Origin: STF1-107 sp964457935
GTDB lineage: Bacteria; Bacillota; Clostridia; Christensenellales; UBA1242
Reading direction: 5' to 3'
NCBI GenBank assembly: GCA_964457935.1
Contig: CAYWFC010000008.1
Location: forward strand, 1 to 31,563
Length of the DNA stretch: 31,563 nucleotides
Position numbers and translations under genes: made by a program
Part shown: piece by piece, positions 1-8,587 of the stretch
Position numbering within the stretch: the stretch's first letter is position 1
Layout: each line of letters starts with the position of its first letter
The notes under the pieces: model-generated
Told to the model about the DNA's origin: nothing
What the model saw: only the letters and a program-made list of their open reading frames with translations
Databases searched by the model: none

Positions 1-628
1 CTGACTTGACACAAGCGTCTACATACTCTTGGCTAGCGTTGTGGTCGGTATGCGCATATATGTCGCGCACGCGTCTCAGCCAATCATCAGTGTCGGGCTG
101 TATGCTCATAAAGTCATAGCACGCGATAGTGGCGGATTTCAGTTCTTCAAAATTTCGCGCATTCTTGATAAACACGCCCGACAGCACAGTCATATCTCTG
201 TCATCAAAATCCTCGATAGCGCGGTAAAATGCTGTATTGATGTAGTGTTGCTTGTTGATGTCTGACACTATGTCCACATTGGGATTTAGCCCCAGACAAT
301 AGAAATATTTGCTGATAGTTTTCTTGCAAAAGCCGTCGATAGTGTCTATGCTGGCAGTCTTGAGTTTGTCTAAGATATCGAGATACTTGTCATCTCTGGT
401 CTGAGCCAATCGCTCTTTGACCTTGGCCACCAGTCGCTCTCTCATCTCAGTGCCTGCCAACTCTGTGAACGTCAAAACGGCCAAATTCTCGCACTGGACA
501 CCGCTATCTATGAGTGCAAAAATCTTGTCAATCATGATAGTAGTCTTGCCACTACCAGCGCTGGCGCTCACTAGGCATTTCTTGGATTGGTCGCGCAAAA
601 TATCTTGCTGTATCTTTAGTCTACTCAT
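1..628 (-). CDS. addA: ATP-dependent helicase/nuclease subunit A, N-terminal part (cut by window edge)
   Basis: This is the first 209 codons of AddA, the UvrD-like helicase and nuclease subunit of the AddAB complex, which resects double-strand breaks for RecA loading. The open frame runs off the left edge. Visible helicase motifs are Walker A (SASAGSGKTT, residues 21-30), motif Ia (TFTELAGTEMRERL, about 53-66) and a motif Ib-like ASIDTIDGFC (about 92-101). The ATG at 626-628 overlaps the end of addB by eight bases (ATGAGTAG), so the two are translationally coupled; an AGGTGAAGG stretch inside addB can serve as ribosome binding site. The C-terminal nuclease domain lies outside the window, so completeness cannot be judged. 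Identity is secure from the motifs plus the addB neighbour. Confidence 0.93.
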   Translation of the reverse strand, partial: MSRLKIQQDILRDQSKKCLVSASAGSGKTTIMIDKIFALIDSGVQCENLAVLTFTELAGTEMRERLVAKVKERLAQTRDDKYLDILDKLKTASIDTIDGFCKKTISKYFYCLGLNPNVDIVSDINKQHYINTAFYRAIEDFDDRDMTVLSGVFIKNARNFEELKSATIACYDFMSIQPDTDDWLRRVRDIYAHTDHNASQEYVDACVKS

Positions 629-3600
629 CGCCTTCACCTACTATATCTTCTTTCTTGATAGCGCCACTCTTGCGGTGCTGGATATTGAAGCTATTCCTCC
701 TACATATAGGCAAAAAATCGCAATACTGGCACACATCGCCCTGCACCGCGATAGGCGAAGGGTAGATATTGCCACTCTGTATCTCGCGAATGGCAGTGGT
801 GGACAGTGCATCCACGTATGCAAATATCTGTTCCATCTCCACACTGGTCAGAGCGTAATTATTCTTGTACACTGAGCCGTCTTTTTTGATCTTGACATTG
901 ACTATATCACTCGCATTTTTCACTTCTGGCTCGAGAGTCACATCCAGCCTGTGCACCATGTCGTTCTCTGTGATGAAAAATCCATTTAGTTTATAAGTAT
1001 TTTTCTCATCTTTTAGATATTTCTGACTGATAGGCAGGTAAAATACTCCTGCACATGACTTTTTTAGGCACTTTTGCAATGCCATTCCATACAAAAACAG
1101 CTGTATTTTAGTGCCGAAATATATATCTTTGTAATCAGGCTTTTCGTCGCCAGTCTTGAAATCAATGACGCGGAAATACTCGTCTGATATGTCCACTCTG
1201 TCCACTTTGCCTTTCAGGTCATAGTCGCCGAGCGGATATGCGAAAAAATCACTCTTATTGCGGTCGAAATTTAACTCAAAATACGTAGGCACGAATAGTG
1301 ACTGGCGGTCATTCTGCGATAGCCTGCGCAAAAGTCTCACGCACTCTTTCTTCACGCTAATGCAGATTTGTTTGTTGGCTTTGGTGTTTGGCTTGTGGTA
1401 GTGCCTATCCACGTATGCGTCCACGAATGCCTCAATGTCAGCTGGGGCGATTTTCCGCGTGTAGTACTGCTCCACCATTGAGTGGATAATAGTGCCAATT
1501 TCTGACTTTTTGATATATTTTTGGTCATTTTCTTTGATTTTTAGACCATTTTTGACAAAATGCACGAACGGACACTTGAAATAATTCTCTATCTGAGAGC
1601 TAGATATCTGACCATGCCTAAACATAATGTCCACATTGTCCGCTGTGATGTCGTCTATGTCACGCACAGGCAAAATATGCACCGCGTCATCAAATGTGGT
1701 GCTATCATAATTCTTCGCATAGATATTCTCTGCTAGATCCACGCGCGACAATGGCTCATAAATATCGCTATCTATCAGGCTAGGCGACAGTCTGGTCAGT
1801 CCTATCTCGTCTCCGTCAGCAGTGTGGATAGATATGCGTTTTTCTAGTTCGGTCACCAGTTCGCTCTTTTCCACCTCGCTACTCATAGACATAGTGATGC
1901 ATAGCGTACTCTCAAACATTTGCACACTATTGAGCATCTGGAATTTATTTAGTTTATTTATGTGCATTATGCTAGGGCTAATCTCAGCGCATTTATCCAA
2001 TGCTGATATATCTTTGTCCAGTATGACACCGCAGTCTTGTATTACTTTCGGGCAAGTGGCATTGGTGCAATTCATTATGAAGAGTTTACGAAATTTAGTC
2101 AGATTTTCGCTCGCTTCGACCACTTGGACAGTGTCCATACTCTGTGGCAATGGCGAGATGTATACTTCTGCTAAGGCATTGGTGAACACGTCCGCGAATT
2201 CGCGCACGTCGCACGACGGATAATGCAATACTATCTCGTCCAAGAGAGCCAGTACGCTATCGAGGCAGTTTTCTATGACTTTCTGGTCATACAGGTCATC
2301 GAGAGCGCCTGATATGGTAGCATTGATGTCTGCTACTGCAAAATGCTCTATCAGCGCATGTATGACATCTCTTATCTGCGGAGCGGTGGCAGACTTCGGC
2401 ACTGCAAAAGTGCCTAATCTATCCATATATTCCACATATTCTGGCAAAGTGCATTTGTCGTGACCGTAGTACTCTATGTCTCGGATAATGACAGATTTTT
2501 GGAGATTGTCGAACGGACTATAAGCCGAATTCACTAGTGTTATAACATTGTCGTCGTTTGGTGCAATCTGGTAGTCCAAAAATGCCGACACGAATCTAGC
2601 CAACTCTGTGTGTCGTATGCTGTGTTTGGTGTCTATGTAGTGATTTATCTCATATTTATTGAGAGTGCGCTTGATGATATTCTCATACTGCTCCAGCCCG
2701 TACACGCATATGCCGAAATCCGAATACCTAGCGCCATTCAGTACGGCATATCTGATATGTCGCGCCACAAACTCTATCTCATCATCGAAAGCATCTGCAC
2801 TGTACAGCGATATACCATGGTCATCCAGACAGTACCCGAGCGCATTTTGCGAGAAAAGATGGTCCTGCAAGAATGCGTGCAATCCAGACTCGCGCCACTG
2901 CGAAGGCACATTGTCTATGGCATAGCCTTTTTTCAGACAGATGCCTGTCAGCCTGTCACGCACTTGGCTAGGGTAAATGTGGGCGTTGTGCCCGTCGGTA
3001 TTCTCATACAGTGTGACATACACCCCCGCGCTGGCGGATATCAGCCTACTGATCAGACTGTACGCCTGAAAAGTGAAGTCGTCGTATCCTACGAACATAA
3101 AATAATCATCCGCGTACTGAGTATCAGATATATTCATCACTGCCGACGTGATGACGTCATTGGCGTCTAGGTAGACTGCTTTGGACACTTCGTACTCGCG
3201 CAAGATCAAGCCTAGGTCATTGATTTTGTTCTGCAGTTGCGTGTTTTGGTGGCGAAAATATAGCAAACTCTCTGCTTCTACCTGACTAGACTTTAGCTGA
3301 GCGATAGTCTTGGTAATCTCACTGCTATATTTGTACGAATAATCTGCTTTGTGCAAGGCTTTGAGATTATCTCGCTGTGCATTCAGTATCTTATTGACCT
3401 CGAATATCGCGCCAGTATTTGTCAGCCTTGGGTACGAGACGTCTCGGGCGCTGAGCACTGCTTGGCAAAATCTATTCACAGTGCTGACATCTATGTCAAA
3501 ACTACTATCTATGTGCAATTCGCTGAACAGATATTTCTCCATTTGCAGTGACAGTTTGTCCGGCACGAAAATATGTATCTTATGCAAAGAACTGTCGATA

Positions 3601-3671
3601 TCTCGTATGCTATCGACAGCAGTTTTCATACTATGCAGAGTATTACGGCAGGGCAAAAATGTTAATTTCAC
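621..3671 (-). CDS. addB: ATP-dependent nuclease subunit B, AddB
   Basis: AddB is the second subunit of the AddAB helicase-nuclease and carries the second nuclease domain and an iron-sulfur cluster. At 1016 residues it is somewhat shorter than typical AddB. The C-terminal RecB-type nuclease core is intact: GKVDRVDI is followed by VIDFKTG (D837, K839) and a downstream KIQLFLYG. The four Fe-S cysteines are present: C700 in YFKCPF, and C981, C984, C990 in VCQYCDFLPIC. The N-terminus aligns with the family's first strand, but the usual GRAGSGKT Walker A is replaced by PCRNTLHS, so this subunit probably does not hydrolyse ATP. The GTG start has no Shine-Dalgarno; a sigma-A promoter ends six bases upstream, suggesting a leaderless message. 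addA follows with an overlap. Confidence 0.93.
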   Translation of the reverse strand: MKLTFLPCRNTLHSMKTAVDSIRDIDSSLHKIHIFVPDKLSLQMEKYLFSELHIDSSFDIDVSTVNRFCQAVLSARDVSYPRLTNTGAIFEVNKILNAQRDNLKALHKADYSYKYSSEITKTIAQLKSSQVEAESLLYFRHQNTQLQNKINDLGLILREYEVSKAVYLDANDVITSAVMNISDTQYADDYFMFVGYDDFTFQAYSLISRLISASAGVYVTLYENTDGHNAHIYPSQVRDRLTGICLKKGYAIDNVPSQWRESGLHAFLQDHLFSQNALGYCLDDHGISLYSADAFDDEIEFVARHIRYAVLNGARYSDFGICVYGLEQYENIIKRTLNKYEINHYIDTKHSIRHTELARFVSAFLDYQIAPNDDNVITLVNSAYSPFDNLQKSVIIRDIEYYGHDKCTLPEYVEYMDRLGTFAVPKSATAPQIRDVIHALIEHFAVADINATISGALDDLYDQKVIENCLDSVLALLDEIVLHYPSCDVREFADVFTNALAEVYISPLPQSMDTVQVVEASENLTKFRKLFIMNCTNATCPKVIQDCGVILDKDISALDKCAEISPSIMHINKLNKFQMLNSVQMFESTLCITMSMSSEVEKSELVTELEKRISIHTADGDEIGLTRLSPSLIDSDIYEPLSRVDLAENIYAKNYDSTTFDDAVHILPVRDIDDITADNVDIMFRHGQISSSQIENYFKCPFVHFVKNGLKIKENDQKYIKKSEIGTIIHSMVEQYYTRKIAPADIEAFVDAYVDRHYHKPNTKANKQICISVKKECVRLLRRLSQNDRQSLFVPTYFELNFDRNKSDFFAYPLGDYDLKGKVDRVDISDEYFRVIDFKTGDEKPDYKDIYFGTKIQLFLYGMALQKCLKKSCAGVFYLPISQKYLKDEKNTYKLNGFFITENDMVHRLDVTLEPEVKNASDIVNVKIKKDGSVYKNNYALTSVEMEQIFAYVDALSTTAIREIQSGNIYPSPIAVQGDVCQYCDFLPICRRNSFNIQHRKSGAIKKEDIVGEGDE

Positions 3672-3677
3672 GTATAT

Positions 3678-3706
3678 ATTATATCATTTTTTGCACCATT
3701 AGGCAA
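3678..3706 (-). promoter_or_regulatory. Sigma-A-type promoter of addB, predicted leaderless
   Basis: Read on the minus strand: TTGCCT (3706-3701), a spacer of exactly 17 bases, and TATAAT (3683-3678). Only six bases separate the -10 box from the GTG start of addB at 3671, so transcription should begin at or next to the start codon. The -35 box lies just behind the stop codon of the PRC-barrel gene. Confidence 0.7.
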
Positions 3707-3707
3707 T

Positions 3708-4460
3708 CTATTCGCAATACATCATCAATTCTTTTAATTTGCCGAATTTAGTGGCGGTGTTTATGGTATTTTGGGTGATTTTGGTGTTTTTCTTGATGAT
3801 AATGTCGCTATTTAGCCCGAAAATCTCTTTGGTCACGCGCCTGCCTATGATAAACGACGAATTGGTGACGCTTTTGTTAGGCAGAGAAATATTGGGCGTG
3901 TACACTTCTACAGCAGGTTGCGCCACTGGTTCAGGCTCGCTCATTACGGGCAAGGTGCTGACGTTTTGGTCTTTTCGTGACTTAAAAAACTTCGGCTTTG
4001 GCAGTTTGAATTTATTGACATTGACAGTGGTGTGCTCGTCATACACCAGCACTGTGTTTTTGCTACAATTCGCCAGTCTGGACAAGTCCACCTCGGCGCC
4101 GTTCTCTAGCGTTATCTTAGTGACCTCGTATTTGGTGCCCAGTTCGACACTCTGTATGACGCCCAGCAATTCGCCAGTGATAGAGTACACTTTGCTCCCA
4201 GTAGGGTCGCTCGCATAAGGCAGTGGCTCGAGATTGTCTCTTAGTTCTGCGAAATCGTTGTTTTTGATAGTGATAGCGTTCTTGCCGACGTGGTAGATGT
4301 TTTTCGCCAGCACCACATAATGCATATCGTCATCTGTGACGAACTCTATGCACGACATACTCTTTAGCTTTTTATCTAACATCACTCCGCACACTGTACC
4401 TAGCATCTCGCCTTCGTACAGTGACAGCACTGGTCTACTCAATAAATCTCTAATCTCCAT
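3708..4460 (-). CDS. PRC-barrel domain protein
   Basis: A 250-residue cytoplasmic protein with PRC-barrel-like modules, a small beta-barrel fold also found in RimM and photosynthetic reaction-centre H subunits, generally an RNA or protein interaction module. The first module begins at residue 1 (MEIRDLLSRPVLSLYEGEML); the second is around residues 85-140 (GSKVYSITGELLGVI). A proline-rich linker and a C-terminal segment beginning IIGRRVTKEIFG follow. The start at 4460 is chosen because AGGAG lies seven bases upstream; the frame stays open upstream but that extension overlaps the divergent promoter and looks non-coding. It lies head-to-tail upstream of addB, with which it may be partly co-transcribed. 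Specific function unknown; possibly related to sporulation-associated PRC-barrel proteins. Confidence 0.75.
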   Translation of the reverse strand: MEIRDLLSRPVLSLYEGEMLGTVCGVMLDKKLKSMSCIEFVTDDDMHYVVLAKNIYHVGKNAITIKNNDFAELRDNLEPLPYASDPTGSKVYSITGELLGVIQSVELGTKYEVTKITLENGAEVDLSRLANCSKNTVLVYDEHTTVNVNKFKLPKPKFFKSRKDQNVSTLPVMSEPEPVAQPAVEVYTPNISLPNKSVTNSSFIIGRRVTKEIFGLNSDIIIKKNTKITQNTINTATKFGKLKELMMYCE

Positions 4461-4502
4461 ATATTTTCTCCTACGATAATATATTGGCACGAGACAAAAA
4501 AT

Positions 4503-4530
4503 ATGATAATTGACTAAAAAATATTTGCAA
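4503..4530 (-). promoter_or_regulatory. Candidate promoter of the PRC-barrel gene
   Basis: Minus strand: TTGCAA (4530-4525), spacer 16, TATCAT (4508-4503), about 43 bases before the ATG. TTGCAA is its own reverse complement and also fits as the -35 box of the divergent lipoprotein gene. Confidence 0.4.
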
Positions 4531-4554
4531 AAAATAAGAATAATAATATATAAT
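4525..4554 (+). promoter_or_regulatory. Candidate promoter of the FN3/transglutaminase lipoprotein gene
   Basis: TTGCAA (4525-4530), spacer 18, TATAAT (4549-4554), predicting a start near 4561 and a leader of about 30 bases that contains AAGGGA before the ATG at 4592. The region is A/T-rich, so chance matches are likely, but the -10 box is perfect. Confidence 0.5.
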
Positions 4555-4591
4555 AAAATCAAACTATAAATATTAAGGGAAAAACAATCAA

Positions 4592-7500
4592 ATGAAAAAA
4601 CGCATATTTATCCTATTATTATGCATAGTCTCGCTGGGATTGGGCGGGTGCATATTTGACAGAGTGGAGAGCCAGAAGCTACAGACTCCTACTCATGTCG
4701 CAGTAGTGGACTCCGGCAGTCAAAAAATATTGCAATTCGACAAGGTGAAATACTGCGACGGCTATGTCATCAAGATAGAAGGTGTAGAATACTCTTCTAG
4801 GACGAATAGTTTTGATTGTACAGACATTTTTGGTGATTTAAAGAATTATTTCATACAGGTCAAAGCCATATCCAATGGCTACCACAAAGACAGCGAGTAT
4901 TCTGAGGTGTACCGTTACAGCCACAGCATCACGCTCGCCACTCCTGCGCTAACCATAAACGGCTACACCGCGTCATGGACCAATGTGCCAAACGCAGAGA
5001 GTTATACTGTCAAAATCCAGAAAGTAGTCAATGGTGAAGGTGCACTCGTGAGCACTTACCCTGTCAGCGAAAATGTATTTGACTTCGCTAACCACATACA
5101 GACTGCTGGGTTGTATACTTTTAGCGTACAGGCGAATTCCACTAATGACAGAGTGCACGACAGCGAGTGGTCGCAGTCTGTGGCGTACAAAAATTATATG
5201 TCTCTCGCCCAGCCTACAGGACTGAATGCTGTTATCCAGCCTGATAGGTCAAAGTGCGATCTGAATTTTGCCATAAACACCAATGCGAAGAATTATGAAC
5301 TGACTATCGACGGCAATAAGCACATTTTGTCTGCTGGTAGCACTACCAATGGCAAGATAGATATGCTGGCTCTAGGGTATGATTTCTCCGAAGCGAGAGT
5401 ATACCAGATCACACTCACTGCTCTGGCATACGACTATTACTTAGACTCGCCTATATCGGACACATACAATCTAGTCATTGATGACATCAAACTCCCTACG
5501 CCTGAGATTACCAAAGTCACCGAAGAGAGCGAATATTACTACGTGATATGGACAGCAGATGCGCGTTGTCAGACCTTCACTATCAAGATCAATAGCGAAG
5601 TGTACAAGACTGCCATTACATCCACCAATGTCATCATACCAAAGAGCGAAGTGGCAGGCGACAGCGTATTCGTGTCAGTCATAGCAGAGGCATATGGGTA
5701 TTACCAAGCATCATCTGAGAGCGAAGTAGTGTCTCCTGCACTCACAGAGATGCTGGACACACCGACCAATCTCGCCATAAGTGCAGACAAAGTATTGACA
5801 TTTGACCCAGTGTCAAAAGCCAACGGCTACGTAGTCAGGATAGACGGCACGAACTACAATTACGACACCAATACAGCCGACATCAGCGCATATTTCACAG
5901 TGGGCAAGCAGTATGCTATCCAAGTCAAAGCCATCAAAAATGTCATCACTGCTGGCGACAAATACAATGAATCCGAATTCAGCGACGTGTACTATTACGA
6001 CCACTACAAAGTGGCGTCGTGCCCTACTAACTTGCACTTCGGTACAGGCGTAGAGAGATACTTACTATTCTTCGATATGGTGAATGAGGGTGTAGAAGGC
6101 TACAGCCTAGAGATATCCGGAAACGGCGACAATGTGTACCACACCATAGGCTCTAGTCCGGTGGATATGACCAATTTCTTCGCTACTGACGGGCTATACA
6201 CTATGCGTATAAAGTCATTAGCCTCGAATAATTATTACTCTGACAGCGAATGGACAGATAGCATACAGTGCCATTTCGTCACCAAACTCGACCAGCCTAC
6301 CAACGTGGTGTTCGCCGACTACAAGATTTCTTTTGACCCAGTATTGTTCGCCTCGTCGTACACAGTGCGCATCAATGACAACGAGTGCGTGACCAATACC
6401 ACCACTATGGACCTCAGCGCGCACTTCATAGTGGCTCAGCGCTACTACATCTCTGTCAAAGCCAACGCCAATGAGCAAGACTTCTTCACTGACTCAGATT
6501 ATTACTCTGTAGACCCATACGACTACTACTTGCCTTTGGCCAAAGTAAAAGACATATCTGTGGCCCTCGTAGGCAATACTTACCGCGTAGATTTCACTGA
6601 GGTCAACAATGCCAGTGGATATATACTCACTCTGACCAATACAGACACAGGCGCATCTGTCACTACTGACCTGATATCCAGCCTGCCATGCGACATCACG
6701 CACTATCTGACCAGTGCAGGCAATATGTCTATCACAGTCACTGCTGTAGGCGTGACAGAGTATTACACATCTAGCATCAGTGACGTGGTGGCATTCACCA
6801 CACAGCCTCTTTATGCCAGTGTGGTGTCTAATCTAAATATTCGCCACGTAGCTAGTGGCATCACTGCTACTTGGGATGAGTCAGACTTTAGCAATGGCTA
6901 CAAGATAGAACTAAACGGCACTGTGCTAGAAGACTCCTACATCGGCACGTCATATACTCTGACTGACAAATTCTTAGACGAAGGGACATATACGCTGAAA
7001 ATTAGCGCCCTCGGGTACGGGTATTACCAGAATTCTGCTGTGACTACGCAAGACTATGACTATACATTCAGATACCAGACAGATTTCGCTAGGCACAAGG
7101 TATTTATGTACGGCGAGTATTGGGACTATGACATAGAGTCGTATGAGAACTTTATGTACGTGAATTGGCACCAATTCTTATTCAGGCGCACCACTATCCG
7201 CGTGTACATCGCTGATGTGAAGTCTATAGTCAGAGAATACAACAAGTACTCTGGCATTAAATACAACATAGACCTTACCTCAACCGATAGTATATCAGTA
7301 CAAAGGCTGGCATACTATACCTGCAATCTTTACCCAGAATACGTCAGCATCAGTTACCCGGATGTGAGCAAAAGTGGCAATATCTACACTATCACATTCG
7401 CTAATCAGATGAATAATGACAACACCACGTCATTTAGGGATGACCAGCCTAATTATGTCACTACCACTACCAATCCAGTGAATTATGCTGGCGGGGTGAA

Positions 7501-8431
7501 GGAATACACCAATAGGTCTTATTCGTGGGATGACTTCGCCATAAACTCTCGCGACGAGATAGTAGTATCCAATAGCGAACAGTTATTTATGGTGGTGCAG
7601 TATGGCAAAAAGCCAGTGTTCACCAAAAATTGCGTGGCAAAGACTATATACGACAATGCCAAAACTGTCCTGCGCAAGATCATACGCAACGATATGACTG
7701 ATTTGGAGAAAGTAGTAGCCATATTCGACTGGGTGCAGAGCACCAATGTGTATGACTACGAATTGCTCGATTACACGTCCAAAGAAGGCGGTCTAGTCAC
7801 TGATGTCGGGCATTACAAAGACTTTTATCTAGAAGGCATACTGTACGACCTAGACAATAGTCTAGCAGTGTGCGACGGCATAGCCAAGACATTCACTCTG
7901 CTGTGCAATATGGAAGGCATAGACAGCATCAAGATCAACGGCACTGCTGGTGGTGGCGGGCATGCGTGGTCAAAGGTCAAACTCGACGGCGTGTGGTACT
8001 TCGTGGACGCGACATGGGCTGACACTAAATACGAAAATGTAGAATACTCTACCCATTGGTATTTCTTGGAGTCAGACATCAGAAACTCCGACCACGTGAT
8101 AGAGTACCCTACCGATGCGGAGTTTGATGCACTGGTGGACTACGACTACTATTCCAATGTGTACTACTCTTACGAGGGCGTGACCAAAGACTGGTCAGCG
8201 TCTAGCGTGTCTGAATACACTCACATCATGCGCTACATCAAGTCTCTCTATGACGCAGAAGTGGCTCAGTACGGGGCTTCGTCCACCAAAGTGCGCAAAG
8301 TATATGACTTCGGGCTAGATATGGATATCAAAAATGATACCCAACTGCAAAACATACTGAGAAATGCCTCAATGACATTTGGTTACAGCGTAAATGACGA
8401 CTACACCAAGATAATGATTTTCTTAGATTAA
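4592..8431 (+). CDS. Lipoprotein with nine FN3-like repeats and a C-terminal transglutaminase-like domain
   Basis: A 1279-residue surface lipoprotein. The signal peptide ends in a lipobox LGGC (residues 17-20), so Cys20 should be lipidated. Residues about 31-830 hold nine fibronectin-III-like repeats of 80-100 residues; many open with a P-T/A-N-L-like strand, contain W- or F-anchored YxVxI strands, and close with YYxxSExS-like motifs (DSEYSE, DSEWSQ, ESEFSD, SDSEWT). Residues about 830-1040 are unassigned and tyrosine-rich. A transglutaminase/protease-like domain follows at about 1050-1170 with the full triad: Cys1094 (AVCDG), His1124 (GGHAW), Asp1139 (VDATW). Such domains are usually cysteine peptidases or peptide cross-linkers at the cell surface; the substrate is unknown. 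It is transcribed alone, between a divergent promoter and a terminator. Degenerate copies of its 3' end lie just behind its stop. Confidence 0.88.
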   Translation: MKKRIFILLLCIVSLGLGGCIFDRVESQKLQTPTHVAVVDSGSQKILQFDKVKYCDGYVIKIEGVEYSSRTNSFDCTDIFGDLKNYFIQVKAISNGYHKDSEYSEVYRYSHSITLATPALTINGYTASWTNVPNAESYTVKIQKVVNGEGALVSTYPVSENVFDFANHIQTAGLYTFSVQANSTNDRVHDSEWSQSVAYKNYMSLAQPTGLNAVIQPDRSKCDLNFAINTNAKNYELTIDGNKHILSAGSTTNGKIDMLALGYDFSEARVYQITLTALAYDYYLDSPISDTYNLVIDDIKLPTPEITKVTEESEYYYVIWTADARCQTFTIKINSEVYKTAITSTNVIIPKSEVAGDSVFVSVIAEAYGYYQASSESEVVSPALTEMLDTPTNLAISADKVLTFDPVSKANGYVVRIDGTNYNYDTNTADISAYFTVGKQYAIQVKAIKNVITAGDKYNESEFSDVYYYDHYKVASCPTNLHFGTGVERYLLFFDMVNEGVEGYSLEISGNGDNVYHTIGSSPVDMTNFFATDGLYTMRIKSLASNNYYSDSEWTDSIQCHFVTKLDQPTNVVFADYKISFDPVLFASSYTVRINDNECVTNTTTMDLSAHFIVAQRYYISVKANANEQDFFTDSDYYSVDPYDYYLPLAKVKDISVALVGNTYRVDFTEVNNASGYILTLTNTDTGASVTTDLISSLPCDITHYLTSAGNMSITVTAVGVTEYYTSSISDVVAFTTQPLYASVVSNLNIRHVASGITATWDESDFSNGYKIELNGTVLEDSYIGTSYTLTDKFLDEGTYTLKISALGYGYYQNSAVTTQDYDYTFRYQTDFARHKVFMYGEYWDYDIESYENFMYVNWHQFLFRRTTIRVYIADVKSIVREYNKYSGIKYNIDLTSTDSISVQRLAYYTCNLYPEYVSISYPDVSKSGNIYTITFANQMNNDNTTSFRDDQPNYVTTTTNPVNYAGGVKEYTNRSYSWDDFAINSRDEIVVSNSEQLFMVVQYGKKPVFTKNCVAKTIYDNAKTVLRKIIRNDMTDLEKVVAIFDWVQSTNVYDYELLDYTSKEGGLVTDVGHYKDFYLEGILYDLDNSLAVCDGIAKTFTLLCNMEGIDSIKINGTAGGGGHAWSKVKLDGVWYFVDATWADTKYENVEYSTHWYFLESDIRNSDHVIEYPTDAEFDALVDYDYYSNVYYSYEGVTKDWSASSVSEYTHIMRYIKSLYDAEVAQYGASSTKVRKVYDFGLDMDIKNDTQLQNILRNASMTFGYSVNDDYTKIMIFLD

Positions 8432-8523
8432 CTACCGCAGACAAGATACTAAAATAACAACTACACTAAGATAATAGTTTTCTTATCAAAAAATGATTTT
8501 CTTGCTAAGATTATGATTTTCAT
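8401..8523 (+). repeat. Degenerate tandem copies of the lipoprotein 3' end
   Basis: The last coding stretch at 8401-8425 recurs at 8461-8485 with 22 of 25 bases identical and an offset of exactly 60 bases (20 codons); a shorter copy occurs at about 8505-8523. Read in the same frame past the stop, these encode YTKIIVFL and AKIMIFI, matching the true C-terminus YTKIMIFLD. The stretch is therefore a decayed tandem duplication of the gene's end. Confidence 0.75.
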
Positions 8524-8534
8524 ATAGAAAAGCG

Positions 8535-8567
8535 AAAAAAATATGTTTTCATAACATATTTTTTTTT
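8535..8567 (+). terminator. Rho-independent terminator after the lipoprotein gene
   Basis: Perfect 13-bp stem AAAAAAATATGTT (8535-8547) with AACATATTTTTTT (8553-8565), loop TTCAT, continuing into T residues. It ends about 20 bases before the gerAA start codon and is G/C-poor, so its strength is uncertain. Confidence 0.7.
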
Positions 8568-8587
8568 GTTTTACTCACAATAACTTT

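Noticed and set aside
2610..3170. 186-codon open frame opposite addB
   Set aside because: Shadow of addB; the real frame carries family motifs throughout and this one has none.
4461..4562. N-terminal hydrophobic extension of the PRC-barrel protein
   Set aside because: It overlaps the divergent promoter region, has no ribosome binding site, and a clear AGGAG precedes the conserved start at 4460.
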